From assembly GCA_021741205.1 (NCBI GenBank), contig JAIOYI010000006.1, forward strand, positions 62,001 to 126,000: a DNA stretch of 64,000 nt. Direction: 5' to 3'. The position numbers were made by a program, and so were the translations under genes. Shown here in pieces: positions 29,665 through 37,436 of the stretch (positions are counted from its first letter, which is position 1; every line of letters begins with the position of its first letter). Source of the stretch: Emcibacter sp. (GTDB taxonomy: Bacteria; Pseudomonadota; Alphaproteobacteria; Sphingomonadales; Emcibacteraceae). Below the pieces are notes generated by a model, which was not told the DNA's origin, did not search any database, and worked only from the letters and a program-made list of their open reading frames with translations.

Positions 29665-30647
29665 GCGGCTATCTCCTGAATGAGGGGGTCAAAAAAAGCA
29701 TCAATCATGCGGCGAACCTGTGTGGCATCGCTCATGCGATTAACCTCTTGTCGGAACATTGAGCTATCCCGCAGTCCCTTTGTGTACCAAGAAATATGTT
29801 TACGAGCGATTTTCTTACCCGCATCTTCGCCGTAATGATCCAGCATGGCCTGATAGTGATCTTGCATAATTTGTTTTAATTCGATCAAATCAGGATCAGG
29901 GAGCTTCTCACCCGTTTTTAAGTAATGAATAACCTGAGCGATAAACCACGGCCTGCCGTATATGCCGCGTCCAATCATAACGCCGTCAGCACCAGATTGT
30001 CTCAAAGCCTCAACCGCATCTTCACATGTAACGATATCACCATTGGCAATAACGGGAATAGACACGGAATTTTTGACCTGTCTGATAAATGTCCAGTCTG
30101 ATTTTCCCTTATACATCTGATTGCGGGTGCGGCCATGAACGGTAACCATCTTGATCCCCTCACCCTCGGCTATTTTTGCCAATTCTGGCGCATTACGGTT
30201 TACAATATCCCAACCCGTTCTCATCTTTAAGGTCACAGGAACGCTAACGGCGCCCACAACCGCCTTGATAATCTTTTGCGCCTCATCAAGATTTTGCATC
30301 AAAGCAGAACCCGCATAGCCATTGACAATTTTTTTTGCAGGACAACCCATATTAATATCAATAATCTGTGCGCCCTTGTCCTCGTTCATCTTCGCTGCCA
30401 AGGCCATCATATCAGGGTCACAGCCCGCAAGTTGCACCGACATCAGATATTCATCGCTTTCCGCATAGGCCATTTTATGGGTGCGGTCATGGTCACGGAT
30501 CATGGCCTGACTTGCAATCATTTCAGAGGTGACAAGCCCCGCACCAAAGCGTTTGACGAGCCGACGAAAGGGCAAATCCGTTACCCCCGCCATGGGGCTG
30601 AGCAATACGGGGTCTTCAATTTCTATGGAACCAATTTTTATTGTCAT
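29661..30647 (-). CDS. dusB: tRNA-dihydrouridine synthase DusB (NifR3)
   Basis: A flavin enzyme that reduces uridines in tRNA (328 residues). The FMN-barrel start (SPMAGVTDLPFRRL) and the catalytic Cys102 in NMGCPAKKIVNGYAG are clear, along with MIGRGIYGRPW. The frame is open to a TTG at 30659. I chose the ATG at 30647 because it begins the conserved region, although neither start has a clear ribosome site. It is the first gene of the dusB-ntrBC operon, the classical nifR3-ntrB-ntrC arrangement. Confidence 0.94.
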   Translation of the reverse strand: MTIKIGSIEIEDPVLLSPMAGVTDLPFRRLVKRFGAGLVTSEMIASQAMIRDHDRTHKMAYAESDEYLMSVQLAGCDPDMMALAAKMNEDKGAQIIDINMGCPAKKIVNGYAGSALMQNLDEAQKIIKAVVGAVSVPVTLKMRTGWDIVNRNAPELAKIAEGEGIKMVTVHGRTRNQMYKGKSDWTFIRQVKNSVSIPVIANGDIVTCEDAVEALRQSGADGVMIGRGIYGRPWFIAQVIHYLKTGEKLPDPDLIELKQIMQDHYQAMLDHYGEDAGKKIARKHISWYTKGLRDSSMFRQEVNRMSDATQVRRMIDAFFDPLIQEIAA

Positions 30648-30674
30648 ATCGTGTCGCAAATGTCAAAAATTTAA

Positions 30675-30704
30675 GCAATAATTGCAAATGATTAAATATT
30701 AATC
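30675..30704 (-). promoter_or_regulatory. Two palindromes upstream of dusB-ntrBC
   Basis: Two perfect inverted repeats lie next to each other 28-57 bases before the dusB start: GCAAT-A-ATTGC (30675-30685) and GATTAA-ATA-TTAATC (30690-30704). The AATTGCAAAT decamer that also occurs before ntrY spans 30680-30689. The position fits an operator overlapping the dusB promoter. The factor is unknown. Confidence 0.45.
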
Positions 30705-30847
30705 AAAATCCGCCGCAATATACAAGAAAACATCCTTTTGGTCAAAGAAGATTTTCATTAAAAAAAGTCGTAAATTATATTGATTTCCTGTAATTTAAAG
30801 ATCAATCACTTTATAAAATATAAAATGTTTCAAAATCGGGAAAATAG

Positions 30848-32008
30848 ATGAAGATTGCCGCATTAATTGTTGCCGCAGGCCGAGGCCACAGAGCAGGTGG
30901 CGATTTGCCAAAACAATATATCTCGCTTTGCGGGAAGGCTATAGTTCGTCACACTATCGAGGCTTTCTTAAATGTTCCCTATGTTGATTTTATTCAAACG
31001 GTTATTCATCCTGATGATCTTGATCTTTTTGATAAGGCCACGGAGGGACTTGACCTGTTGCCACCCATAAATGGTGGTGATAGCCGTCAACAATCGGTTA
31101 TGAAAGGATTGCAAAGTCTTGCTCTCCATGAGCCGGACCTTGTATTAATTCATGATGCCGCCCGCCCCTTTATCACCGCCGATCTCATTGAGGACATTAT
31201 TATCAGAGCCGCGGAATATGGTGCGGTTATCCCTGTTTTGCCCTTAAATGATACGATTAAACATATGGAGGGCGATAAGATCCAGCATACCGTTGACCGC
31301 ACAAAGCTTGTTCGGGCGCAAACGCCACAAGCCTTTCGCTATAAATTGATTTATATGGCCCACAAAAGAATGGAGGGCAAGGAAATGACTGATGATTCCG
31401 CTATTGCAGAGGGTTGCGGTATTCATGTGCTTAGCATTATGGGCGATGAAAGTAATTTTAAAATCACCACAAGTGACGATCTCAAAAAGGCAGAACAGAT
31501 GATACAACAAAATTGCACGGATATCCGAACGGGAATGGGTTTTGATGTGCATGCCTTTGAGCAGGGTGACAATGTTATTTTGGGCGGCATCACCATTCCC
31601 CATGATAAAAAATTAAAGGGTCATTCCGATGCGGATGTGGCACTTCATGCACTGACGGACGCCATACTTGGGTCAATTGGGGCGGGCGATATTGGCACCC
31701 ATTTCCCGCCAAGTGATCAGCAGTGGAAAGATAAAAGTTCAAGTATATTCTTAAAACATGCGAATAACCTATTAAAAAACAAGGGTGGATTTATTTCAAA
31801 TATAGATTTAACCCTTATTTGCGAAGCACCAAAAATCATGCCCCATACCCATGCCATGCGTGACAATATCGCAAAGATAATTGATCTTGCCCCCACACGG
31901 ATCAGCATCAAAGCCACCACCACAGAAAAGCTTGGTTTCACTGGTCGTGGTGAGGGCATCGCCGCACAGGCCATCGTTACGGTTCGTTTACCAGAAGTGA
32001 AAGAATAA
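30848..32008 (+). CDS. ispDF: Bifunctional IspD/IspF (MEP isoprenoid pathway)
   Basis: A fusion enzyme (386 residues) for two steps of the non-mevalonate pathway: CDP-ME synthesis from MEP and CTP, and cyclisation to MEcPP. The IspD half (1-215) shows IVAAGRGHRAGGDLPKQY and IHDAARPFI. The IspF half (about 228-386) shows GMGFDVHAFEQGD, GHSDADVALHALTDA, GDIGTHFPPSD and TTTEKLGFTGRGEGIAAQA. The intermediate step by IspE is not encoded here. The fusion is characteristic of alphaproteobacteria and epsilonproteobacteria. The operon continues into pgpA and cinA. Confidence 0.97.
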   Translation: MKIAALIVAAGRGHRAGGDLPKQYISLCGKAIVRHTIEAFLNVPYVDFIQTVIHPDDLDLFDKATEGLDLLPPINGGDSRQQSVMKGLQSLALHEPDLVLIHDAARPFITADLIEDIIIRAAEYGAVIPVLPLNDTIKHMEGDKIQHTVDRTKLVRAQTPQAFRYKLIYMAHKRMEGKEMTDDSAIAEGCGIHVLSIMGDESNFKITTSDDLKKAEQMIQQNCTDIRTGMGFDVHAFEQGDNVILGGITIPHDKKLKGHSDADVALHALTDAILGSIGAGDIGTHFPPSDQQWKDKSSSIFLKHANNLLKNKGGFISNIDLTLICEAPKIMPHTHAMRDNIAKIIDLAPTRISIKATTTEKLGFTGRGEGIAAQAIVTVRLPEVKE

Positions 32009-32010
32009 TC

Positions 32011-32511
32011 ATGTTTGTTGAAAAATGGACAAAGTCTCCCCTTCATCCCGCCTTGCTTCTGGTCACATGGTTTTATTCGGGACTTTTTCCCAAAGCCCCC
32101 GGCACTATGGGGTCACTGGCAGCATTGCCCTTTGCTTGGGTTATTATTTTACGCTTTGGGGCTGTGGGGTTATGTCTTTCCATTGTACTTGTGTTTTTTT
32201 TGGGTCTTTGGGCCTCAAAAATCTATATGACAGAAACGGGTAAGACTGATCCCGGTGAAATTGTTATTGATGAGGTGGCGGGACAATGGATAGCCTGCCT
32301 GCCCATTGCCGCCATGACGCCAATGCTCCCTTTGTCCCCTGGCCCCTTTATACTGGCCTTTGCGGCATTTCGTGTTTTTGATATCTATAAACCTTGGCCG
32401 ATTCGAATTTTTGATGAACGCCATGATGCCTATGGGGTGATGATGGATGATGTGATTGCGGGATTTTTTGCCTCAATCATTCTAATAGGATTTTATCTTT
32501 ATGTTCTCTGA
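32011..32511 (+). CDS. pgpA: Phosphatidylglycerophosphatase A
   Basis: A membrane enzyme (166 residues) that removes phosphate from PGP to make phosphatidylglycerol. Signatures are GLFPKAPGTMGSLAALP near the N-terminus and DPGEIVIDEVAGQWIA with the metal-binding acidic residues, followed by FRVFDIYKPWPIR. Three or four membrane helices. It starts 2 bases after ispDF and its end overlaps cinA by 11 bases. Confidence 0.94.
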   Translation: MFVEKWTKSPLHPALLLVTWFYSGLFPKAPGTMGSLAALPFAWVIILRFGAVGLCLSIVLVFFLGLWASKIYMTETGKTDPGEIVIDEVAGQWIACLPIAAMTPMLPLSPGPFILAFAAFRVFDIYKPWPIRIFDERHDAYGVMMDDVIAGFFASIILIGFYLYVL

Positions 32512-32992
32512 TGAAATAGTAACGCTTGCCACACAAACACTGCAAATGGCACGGGATAAGGGGTTACACCTTGCGACTGCCGAATCCTGCACAGGCGGGC
32601 TTATTATGGGGGCATTAACAGAAATTGCGGGGTCGTCTGATGTGGTGGATCGGGGCTTTATCACCTATACCAACCGCGCTAAAATGGACATGTTGGGCGT
32701 TACGGCGGAAACCTTGCGCTTGGGCGGTGCCGTCACCCGTGAAACCGCTATTGCCATGGCGGTCGGCGCCTTAAAAAATTCATCGTCCAACATTGCCGTC
32801 TCCGTCACAGGCATCGCAGGCCCCACAGGCGGCAGCGAGGAAAAACCCGTCGGCCTTGTCCATATGGCGGCAGCTATGCGGGACGGCAAGATATTGCATG
32901 AAAAACACCTGTTTGGAGATGTGGGACGCTCCGAAGTCAGAGAAGCCACCGTCATTGCGGCCTTAAAGTTATTTATGCGGGCAATGAGCTGA
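32501..32992 (+). CDS. cinA: CinA C-terminal family protein (NMN deamidase, PncC type)
   Basis: A stand-alone CinA C-terminal domain (163 residues), the family with nicotinamide-mononucleotide deamidase activity in pyridine-nucleotide salvage. Motifs are TAESCTGGLIMGALTE, GSSDVVDRGFITYTN and SVTGIAGPTGGSEEKPVGLV. The N-terminal MoaB-like domain of full-length CinA is absent, as is common in proteobacteria. Its last codons are part of repeat copy A, and a decayed second copy of these codons lies 1.7 kb downstream. Confidence 0.93.
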   Translation: MFSDEIVTLATQTLQMARDKGLHLATAESCTGGLIMGALTEIAGSSDVVDRGFITYTNRAKMDMLGVTAETLRLGGAVTRETAIAMAVGALKNSSSNIAVSVTGIAGPTGGSEEKPVGLVHMAAAMRDGKILHEKHLFGDVGRSEVREATVIAALKLFMRAMS

Positions 32993-33044
32993 CCGTCCCT
33001 GTCATGACTTGTCCAAATAACAAAATCCATCAACCCATTAATTT
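32953..33044 (+). repeat. 92-bp direct repeat, copy A
   Basis: This copy spans the last 13 codons and stop of cinA and 52 bases beyond. It matches 34665-34756 in 84 of 92 positions without gaps. The longest identical stretch covers the CTGTCATGACTTGTCC region and the following bases through AAAAT. Together the copies flank the frameshifted EAL-like gene. Confidence 0.93.
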
Positions 33045-33125
33045 ATAATAATAAAAAAACTATTGGCAGTAATGTTCTTCTGTGTTTATCTTAAAACAGA
33101 ATGTCGTTGATTTAATATTATATTT

Positions 33126-33221
33126 ATGAAAATAACACTGCACAAAACTTGGCAAAAGTTAATGTGTCAAGCCTATTATGAGCATTATTTGGAAAGTGAC
33201 AAAACGGCACTGGAATTATGA
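33126..33221 (+). CDS. Possible small ORF of 31 residues
   Basis: An ATG-to-TGA frame encodes 31 residues beginning MKITLHKTWQK and ending DKTALEL, in the otherwise featureless gap between repeat copy A and the EAL-like gene. It has no clear ribosome site and no family I recognise. Apart from this frame, the gap 33045-33289 is AT-rich and shows nothing I can assign. Confidence 0.22.
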   Translation: MKITLHKTWQKLMCQAYYEHYLESDKTALEL

Positions 33222-33289
33222 TTTATTAAATATATGGTAATAAATATTGTATATTTTTAACATAGGTTTTTTTGAAATGGACTGTGCGC

Positions 33290-34632
33290 ATGAGTAAAAT
33301 AATCGATATAATTACAAGGGTTGCTTTTGGAGAGCAAAAGCAACCCTCTGTAAAAACCAATCAACTGCGCAGAAAAAAACATTTTCAGAAAAACAGAATA
33401 AATCTTTCCTAAGTGGTGATACTGCGGCTAAGCTTGAGAAAATTCTATCCAGCGATAATCTCGTAGATACTGGGCGGATCAAGCTGTTGGGGTTGGAGAT
33501 CATCAAGAAGAAACTTGACAAAAATTGGCCCATATTACTTGAAAATATCCATGAATCTATGATCTTAATTACGGAAAGTCTCATTAGTGATAAAGATATT
33601 TTTTTTAAAAAATCCGATGATGAATTTATTATTGTTTTTGCCTCAACTACGGATGAGAGAGCCAAGTTAATTTCCGCAAAAATTTTGCAAAAATTGACGG
33701 AAAAATTTATTGGATCAGTGGAAACTAAGGATATTATTGTCAAAACTGCCGTAAATAAAGTTGATGGCGCGATAATGTTTCAATCAGAAGATCTCCAATG
33801 TATACTTAATCATAGCCAAAATGAGATTGTAAATCGGCATCTACATGATTTTCAAAATATTAACAGCCCTGTGGATACTTTAAAAGAAGAACCTTTTCTA
33901 TTTGGATACCGTCCGGTATGGGATTCTATTCATGAGGTTATTACAACTTTCATCGTAAAGCCCTGTGTATATACCTCAAGAAATATTAATAACAATTCAA
34001 GACCGAAGAAAATTGGCTATGACGTATTGGAAGATCCGGATTCCAAGCAAGCCAGAATCGATCTTGATTTGTTGACATTAACTTCCAGTATCGAAACACT
34101 TGAAGAACTCTATCAAAATAATTTCCGATCAATTTTTAATATATCTATTTGTTATGAGACCGTCTTTAATATAGAATTGCTTATGGAGTATATATCGCAT
34201 TGCAAGAATATTTCGCCTTCTCTTAAAAAATATATTGTTTTTCATTTAGTCGATTTTCCAGAAGGCATTCCAACTCCAAAATTACATTTCATCGTATCGA
34301 CGCTTAAAAAATACAGCAGTGCTGTGATGCTACTCACATCGACAAGTAGCTTGCATCTAGAAAAATATTTTGACTGTGGCATAAAAGTTATTGGGACTAA
34401 TATTTTAGATCACGGTCCTTCAACAGAAAAAACATGGCAAAAAATAGCTCTCTTTATTGAAAATTGTCATAAATACAAAATTAAGGTTGCACTCCTTGAC
34501 GTCAATACCTTAGAAGATCTGATTATAGCCCAGACAAAAGGTGTTGATTACATATCTGGTTTAACCATAGGAGATTATAAGGACACTTCTTGGCATATGA
34601 AGAGAAAGCCATGGAAAAATTTCCTGAAATAA
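33290..34632 (+). CDS. Degenerate GGDEF/EAL-like protein, frame broken at an A7 run
   Basis: The ATG at 33290 opens a 40-codon frame that ends in TAA at 33410-33412. A second frame, lacking any ATG or GTG upstream of 33487, runs through to 34632. Joining them by a -1 shift at the seven A residues 33373-33379 gives one 447-residue protein without loss of sequence. Its middle (about residues 60-170) resembles a worn GGDEF fold (KKSDDEFIIVFAS). The C-terminal 240 or so residues resemble an EAL barrel (FGYRPVWDSIHEV, SIFNISICYET, GVDYISGLTIGD). VKP replaces EAL and the usual metal-binding acids are not evident, so c-di-GMP hydrolysis is unlikely. It could be a pseudogene, a slippage-regulated gene or a sequencing error. 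A TTG at 33272 with AGG upstream is an alternative start. Confidence 0.65.
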
Positions 34633-34664
34633 TTTGTTAACAACTGTATCTTTAAATTATTTTC

Positions 34665-34756
34665 CATTACGGCCATATAGTTATTTATGCGGGCAGTGGG
34701 CTGAACGCCCCTGTCATGACTTGTCCAAATAACAAAATCTATCAACCCATTAATTT
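34665..34756 (+). repeat. 92-bp direct repeat, copy B
   Basis: Second copy of the repeat at 32953-33044, starting 32 bases after the EAL-like stop. It includes a decayed version of the cinA 3' end: the LFMRA codons and a TGA are still readable, but an in-frame TAG has appeared. The copy therefore derives from the cinA end and not the reverse. Thirteen bases (CGCCCCTGTCATG, 34706-34718) recur at 36992-37004 after the kinase gene. Confidence 0.93.
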
Positions 34757-34794
34757 CTATGTCATTATATTAATCTTAGTAATCTTCACCTAAT

Positions 34795-36960
34795 ATGTTA
34801 TTGTATTTTGTAAATTTTATAGTTAGGAAATGCACTATTGTGGGAGATATATCTGATACTCTAGCCCCCCTATCCGTTGCATCTGAGCGGGCAAAACAAA
34901 AATCGAAAGAAGAGTTGGTAGCCGAAATTTTTCGATTGCATAAACTTATCGAAAGCACGCAATATCAAACGAAAACGGCTTACTGGGAATATGTTATAGA
35001 AACCCAAGACATAACCTTTTCCGAATATGCCTATAAACTTGTTGGCTTAGAGCCATATTCCATTAAATTGACAAACGAAATTTTTGATGAACTTATTCAT
35101 CCAGATGATCGTGATATGTTTGTGGCAATGCGCAACAAACTTGCTTCGGAGGGCATACCAGACGGCTTTGAATATCGCCTTCTTGTCAATGGTAAAACGA
35201 AACATATCAAGTTGACTTCCGTACTTGAGAAAAACGAAAATGGCGTCGGCATCAGAGTAATGGGTGCAACACAAGATATCACCGACCTTAAATATAATGA
35301 AGGCCGGTTACGTAAAATAAATTTATTTGCTCAAGATCTCATGACCCTACATTCGGAACAGGATCTCATATGGTATGTTGTAAAGCAAGTTGTCAGTGAA
35401 CTTGACCTTGAGGATTGTGTCATCTATCTGCTCGACAAAAATACCAATGAATTGGTTCAATCTGCGACCTATGGATTAAAATCTGGTGGTGACAGAGTGA
35501 TCAATAATAAACTCCGCATAAAAGTTGGAGAAGGCATTACTGGGCATGTTGCGATGACAAAAACTCCACTTATTATAGATGATATTACAAAGGATGATCG
35601 CTATATCGCCGATATTCCCGGTATGGGATCCGAAATTTGTGTGCCCATCATACATGAGGGGCAGCTTTTCGGCGTAATTGACAGTGAACATTCTGAAATA
35701 AATTATTTTACGGAAAATGACCAAAATCTTCTCAATACCATTGCCACACTTCTCGCGGCTAAACTTGGTCAATGGGATAATCTAGAAAAAATTAAGACCA
35801 GTGAGGCCCAATATCGTGAAGCACAAAGAATTGCTCACTTTGGCAGTTGGGATTGGGATCTGAAAAATAATATTATAAAACTCTCGAATGAGACATATCT
35901 CATCATGGGGCTAATACCTCAGGAGAAAGCTATTGATTTTAAGCAGTTTAGAAAATGCCTTCACCCCGATGATGTGGAGGCATTGACTACGACAGTAGAG
36001 CAAATGACACATATCCATAATGATTTTGATGCGAATTTTCGTATTGTCCGGCCCGATGGTGAAATACGTCACATACAATCCACTGGAGAAGCTTTTTTTG
36101 ACGACAATAATTCCGCCTTCAGAATGAGCGGAAGCATGTTGGATATCACAAAAATTAAAATAGCAGAAGATGCCTTAATGCGACATAAAGAAAATCTTGA
36201 AATGTTGGTAGAAGAGCGTACCGCCAGCATGAAATCCGCCCGTGATGAGGCGGAACAAGCCAATAAAGCAAAATCAGAATTTCTGTCACAGATGAGCCAT
36301 GAATTAAGAACACCCTTAAATGCTATTCTCGGATTTGGGCAACTTCTTAAGTTGGATTCTGATCTATTAAACGAAATACAGCAAGATAACGTGGAGGAAA
36401 TTTTATCCGCAGGAAGTCATCTATTAGAATTAATCAATGACATTTTGGATTTGACAAAAATTGAAACAAGAAAACTGAAAATCTCAATAAGTAAAATTCA
36501 CATTGATGAGATCATTCCGCAATGCCTTACTTTAATAGCGGCACCGGCAAACGAACGGCATCTCAATATTACAACGAATATTAAAAACACAGGGCATGTT
36601 ATCATGTCCGATGGCACAAGATTTAGGCAAGTTATGCTTAATCTTCTGTCTAATGCGGTTAAATACAACCGAGACTATGGCGACATCACACTAGATTATA
36701 AGATTATGGATGAAAACCATCTTCGAATATATGTAACAGACACGGGGATGGGACTATCAGAAAATGAAATCGCTAATTTATACACCCCATTCGAGCGTTT
36801 TAATAAAACCATTAATGTTGAAGGCACAGGCATTGGCTTGGTGATCACCAAAACGTTGGTTGAGTTAATGGGCGGAACGATGGGTGTCGAGAGTATTGTG
36901 GGCAAAGGCTGTTCATTTTGGGTGGAGTTTTTACGCTCTGATCCTGCATCGATGACATAA
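34795..36960 (+). CDS. Orphan PAS-GAF-PAS sensor histidine kinase
   Basis: A soluble sensor kinase of 721 residues. Domains in order are PAS (about 60-165, ending GATQDITDLK), GAF (about 175-325, VGEGITGHVAM and SEICVPI), PAS/PAC (about 335-460, GSWDWDLK and HPDDVEAL), HisKA with His502 in SQMSHELRTPLNAILGFGQ, and HATPase_c (LNLLSNAVKYN, DTGMGLSENE, GTGIGLVITKTLVELMGG). It has no receiver domain and no response regulator adjoins it. The ATG at 34795 lacks a ribosome site. A GTG at 34840, with AGGA 11 bases upstream, is a reasonable alternative that would remove 15 poorly conserved residues. Confidence 0.9.
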   Translation: MLLYFVNFIVRKCTIVGDISDTLAPLSVASERAKQKSKEELVAEIFRLHKLIESTQYQTKTAYWEYVIETQDITFSEYAYKLVGLEPYSIKLTNEIFDELIHPDDRDMFVAMRNKLASEGIPDGFEYRLLVNGKTKHIKLTSVLEKNENGVGIRVMGATQDITDLKYNEGRLRKINLFAQDLMTLHSEQDLIWYVVKQVVSELDLEDCVIYLLDKNTNELVQSATYGLKSGGDRVINNKLRIKVGEGITGHVAMTKTPLIIDDITKDDRYIADIPGMGSEICVPIIHEGQLFGVIDSEHSEINYFTENDQNLLNTIATLLAAKLGQWDNLEKIKTSEAQYREAQRIAHFGSWDWDLKNNIIKLSNETYLIMGLIPQEKAIDFKQFRKCLHPDDVEALTTTVEQMTHIHNDFDANFRIVRPDGEIRHIQSTGEAFFDDNNSAFRMSGSMLDITKIKIAEDALMRHKENLEMLVEERTASMKSARDEAEQANKAKSEFLSQMSHELRTPLNAILGFGQLLKLDSDLLNEIQQDNVEEILSAGSHLLELINDILDLTKIETRKLKISISKIHIDEIIPQCLTLIAAPANERHLNITTNIKNTGHVIMSDGTRFRQVMLNLLSNAVKYNRDYGDITLDYKIMDENHLRIYVTDTGMGLSENEIANLYTPFERFNKTINVEGTGIGLVITKTLVELMGGTMGVESIVGKGCSFWVEFLRSDPASMT

Positions 36961-37016
36961 CCATTAATAAAATACATGACAATGGACAGACCGCCCCTGT
37001 CATGCCCATCCCTTTT

Positions 37017-37128
37017 CGTCACTCCTGCGAAGGCAGGAGTCTAGCCCCTAGAAGATAATGACATCGAAGATGACGTTATTTGTCGAAATTGGATTCCTGT
37101 CCTTTTAAAGTTTGGCTAAGGAGGGACG
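37017..37128. repeat. Degraded palindromic repeat element with hairpin end
   Basis: The left end carries a perfect hairpin, ACTCCTGC-GAAG-GCAGGAGT (37021-37040), preceded by CGTC. The right end, read in reverse complement, starts CGTCCCTCCT and contains AAGGACAGGAATCC, so the two ends are imperfect inverted copies. This is the layout of the short palindromic intergenic repeats (BIME/MITE-like) seen in many proteobacteria. It may also terminate the kinase transcript. No transposase is present. Confidence 0.5.
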
Positions 37129-37138
37129 ACAGAAATGT

Positions 37139-37366
37139 TTACTGCTGGCGTTTTTGTTTTTTTCGCGTATTGCGGGTTTTTGCCACGTCGATTTTTAACG
37201 CCGTCAATGTTTTGATTTCATCCGCTATATGCGCCAATTTTTCCGTTATAATTTCCGAAAAATTGCCCTTCTCTGCCAAAGCCATAATCTCCGTCAAGAG
37301 GTCTTTTCTTATGGTTAGATGAAGGATAGTGTCTTTCAAGCTCGGTTTATGTTTATTGTGATCCAT
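37139..37366 (-). CDS. Small protein, possible ribbon-helix-helix regulator
   Basis: A 75-residue basic protein of unknown function. The segment LHLTIRKDLLTEIMALAEKG followed by NFSEIITEKL resembles a ribbon-helix-helix fold (beta strand, helix, turn, helix), as in antitoxins and small repressors. A Lys/Arg-rich C-terminus (KTRNTRKKQKRQQ) follows. No toxin-like partner adjoins it and no strong ribosome site is visible. It lies between the repeat element and the methyltransferase, all within the accessory stretch. Confidence 0.5.
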   Translation of the reverse strand: MDHNKHKPSLKDTILHLTIRKDLLTEIMALAEKGNFSEIITEKLAHIADEIKTLTALKIDVAKTRNTRKKQKRQQ

Positions 37367-37436
37367 GATGCATACATTCTATGATGATATTATTTCAGTG
37401 GATCACTGTATCACACACACTGGGCAGCATTAGCAA

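Noticed and set aside
33312-33743. Minus-strand frame of 143 codons across the start of the EAL-like gene
   Set aside because: The plus-strand frame shows domain-like sequence. The reverse frame is a low-complexity Leu/Ser/Phe-rich peptide without a ribosome site.
32953-34756. Reading the repeat pair as a CRISPR or insertion-sequence boundary
   Set aside because: Only two copies, 1.7 kb apart, with no short regular spacing, no terminal inverted repeats and no transposase.
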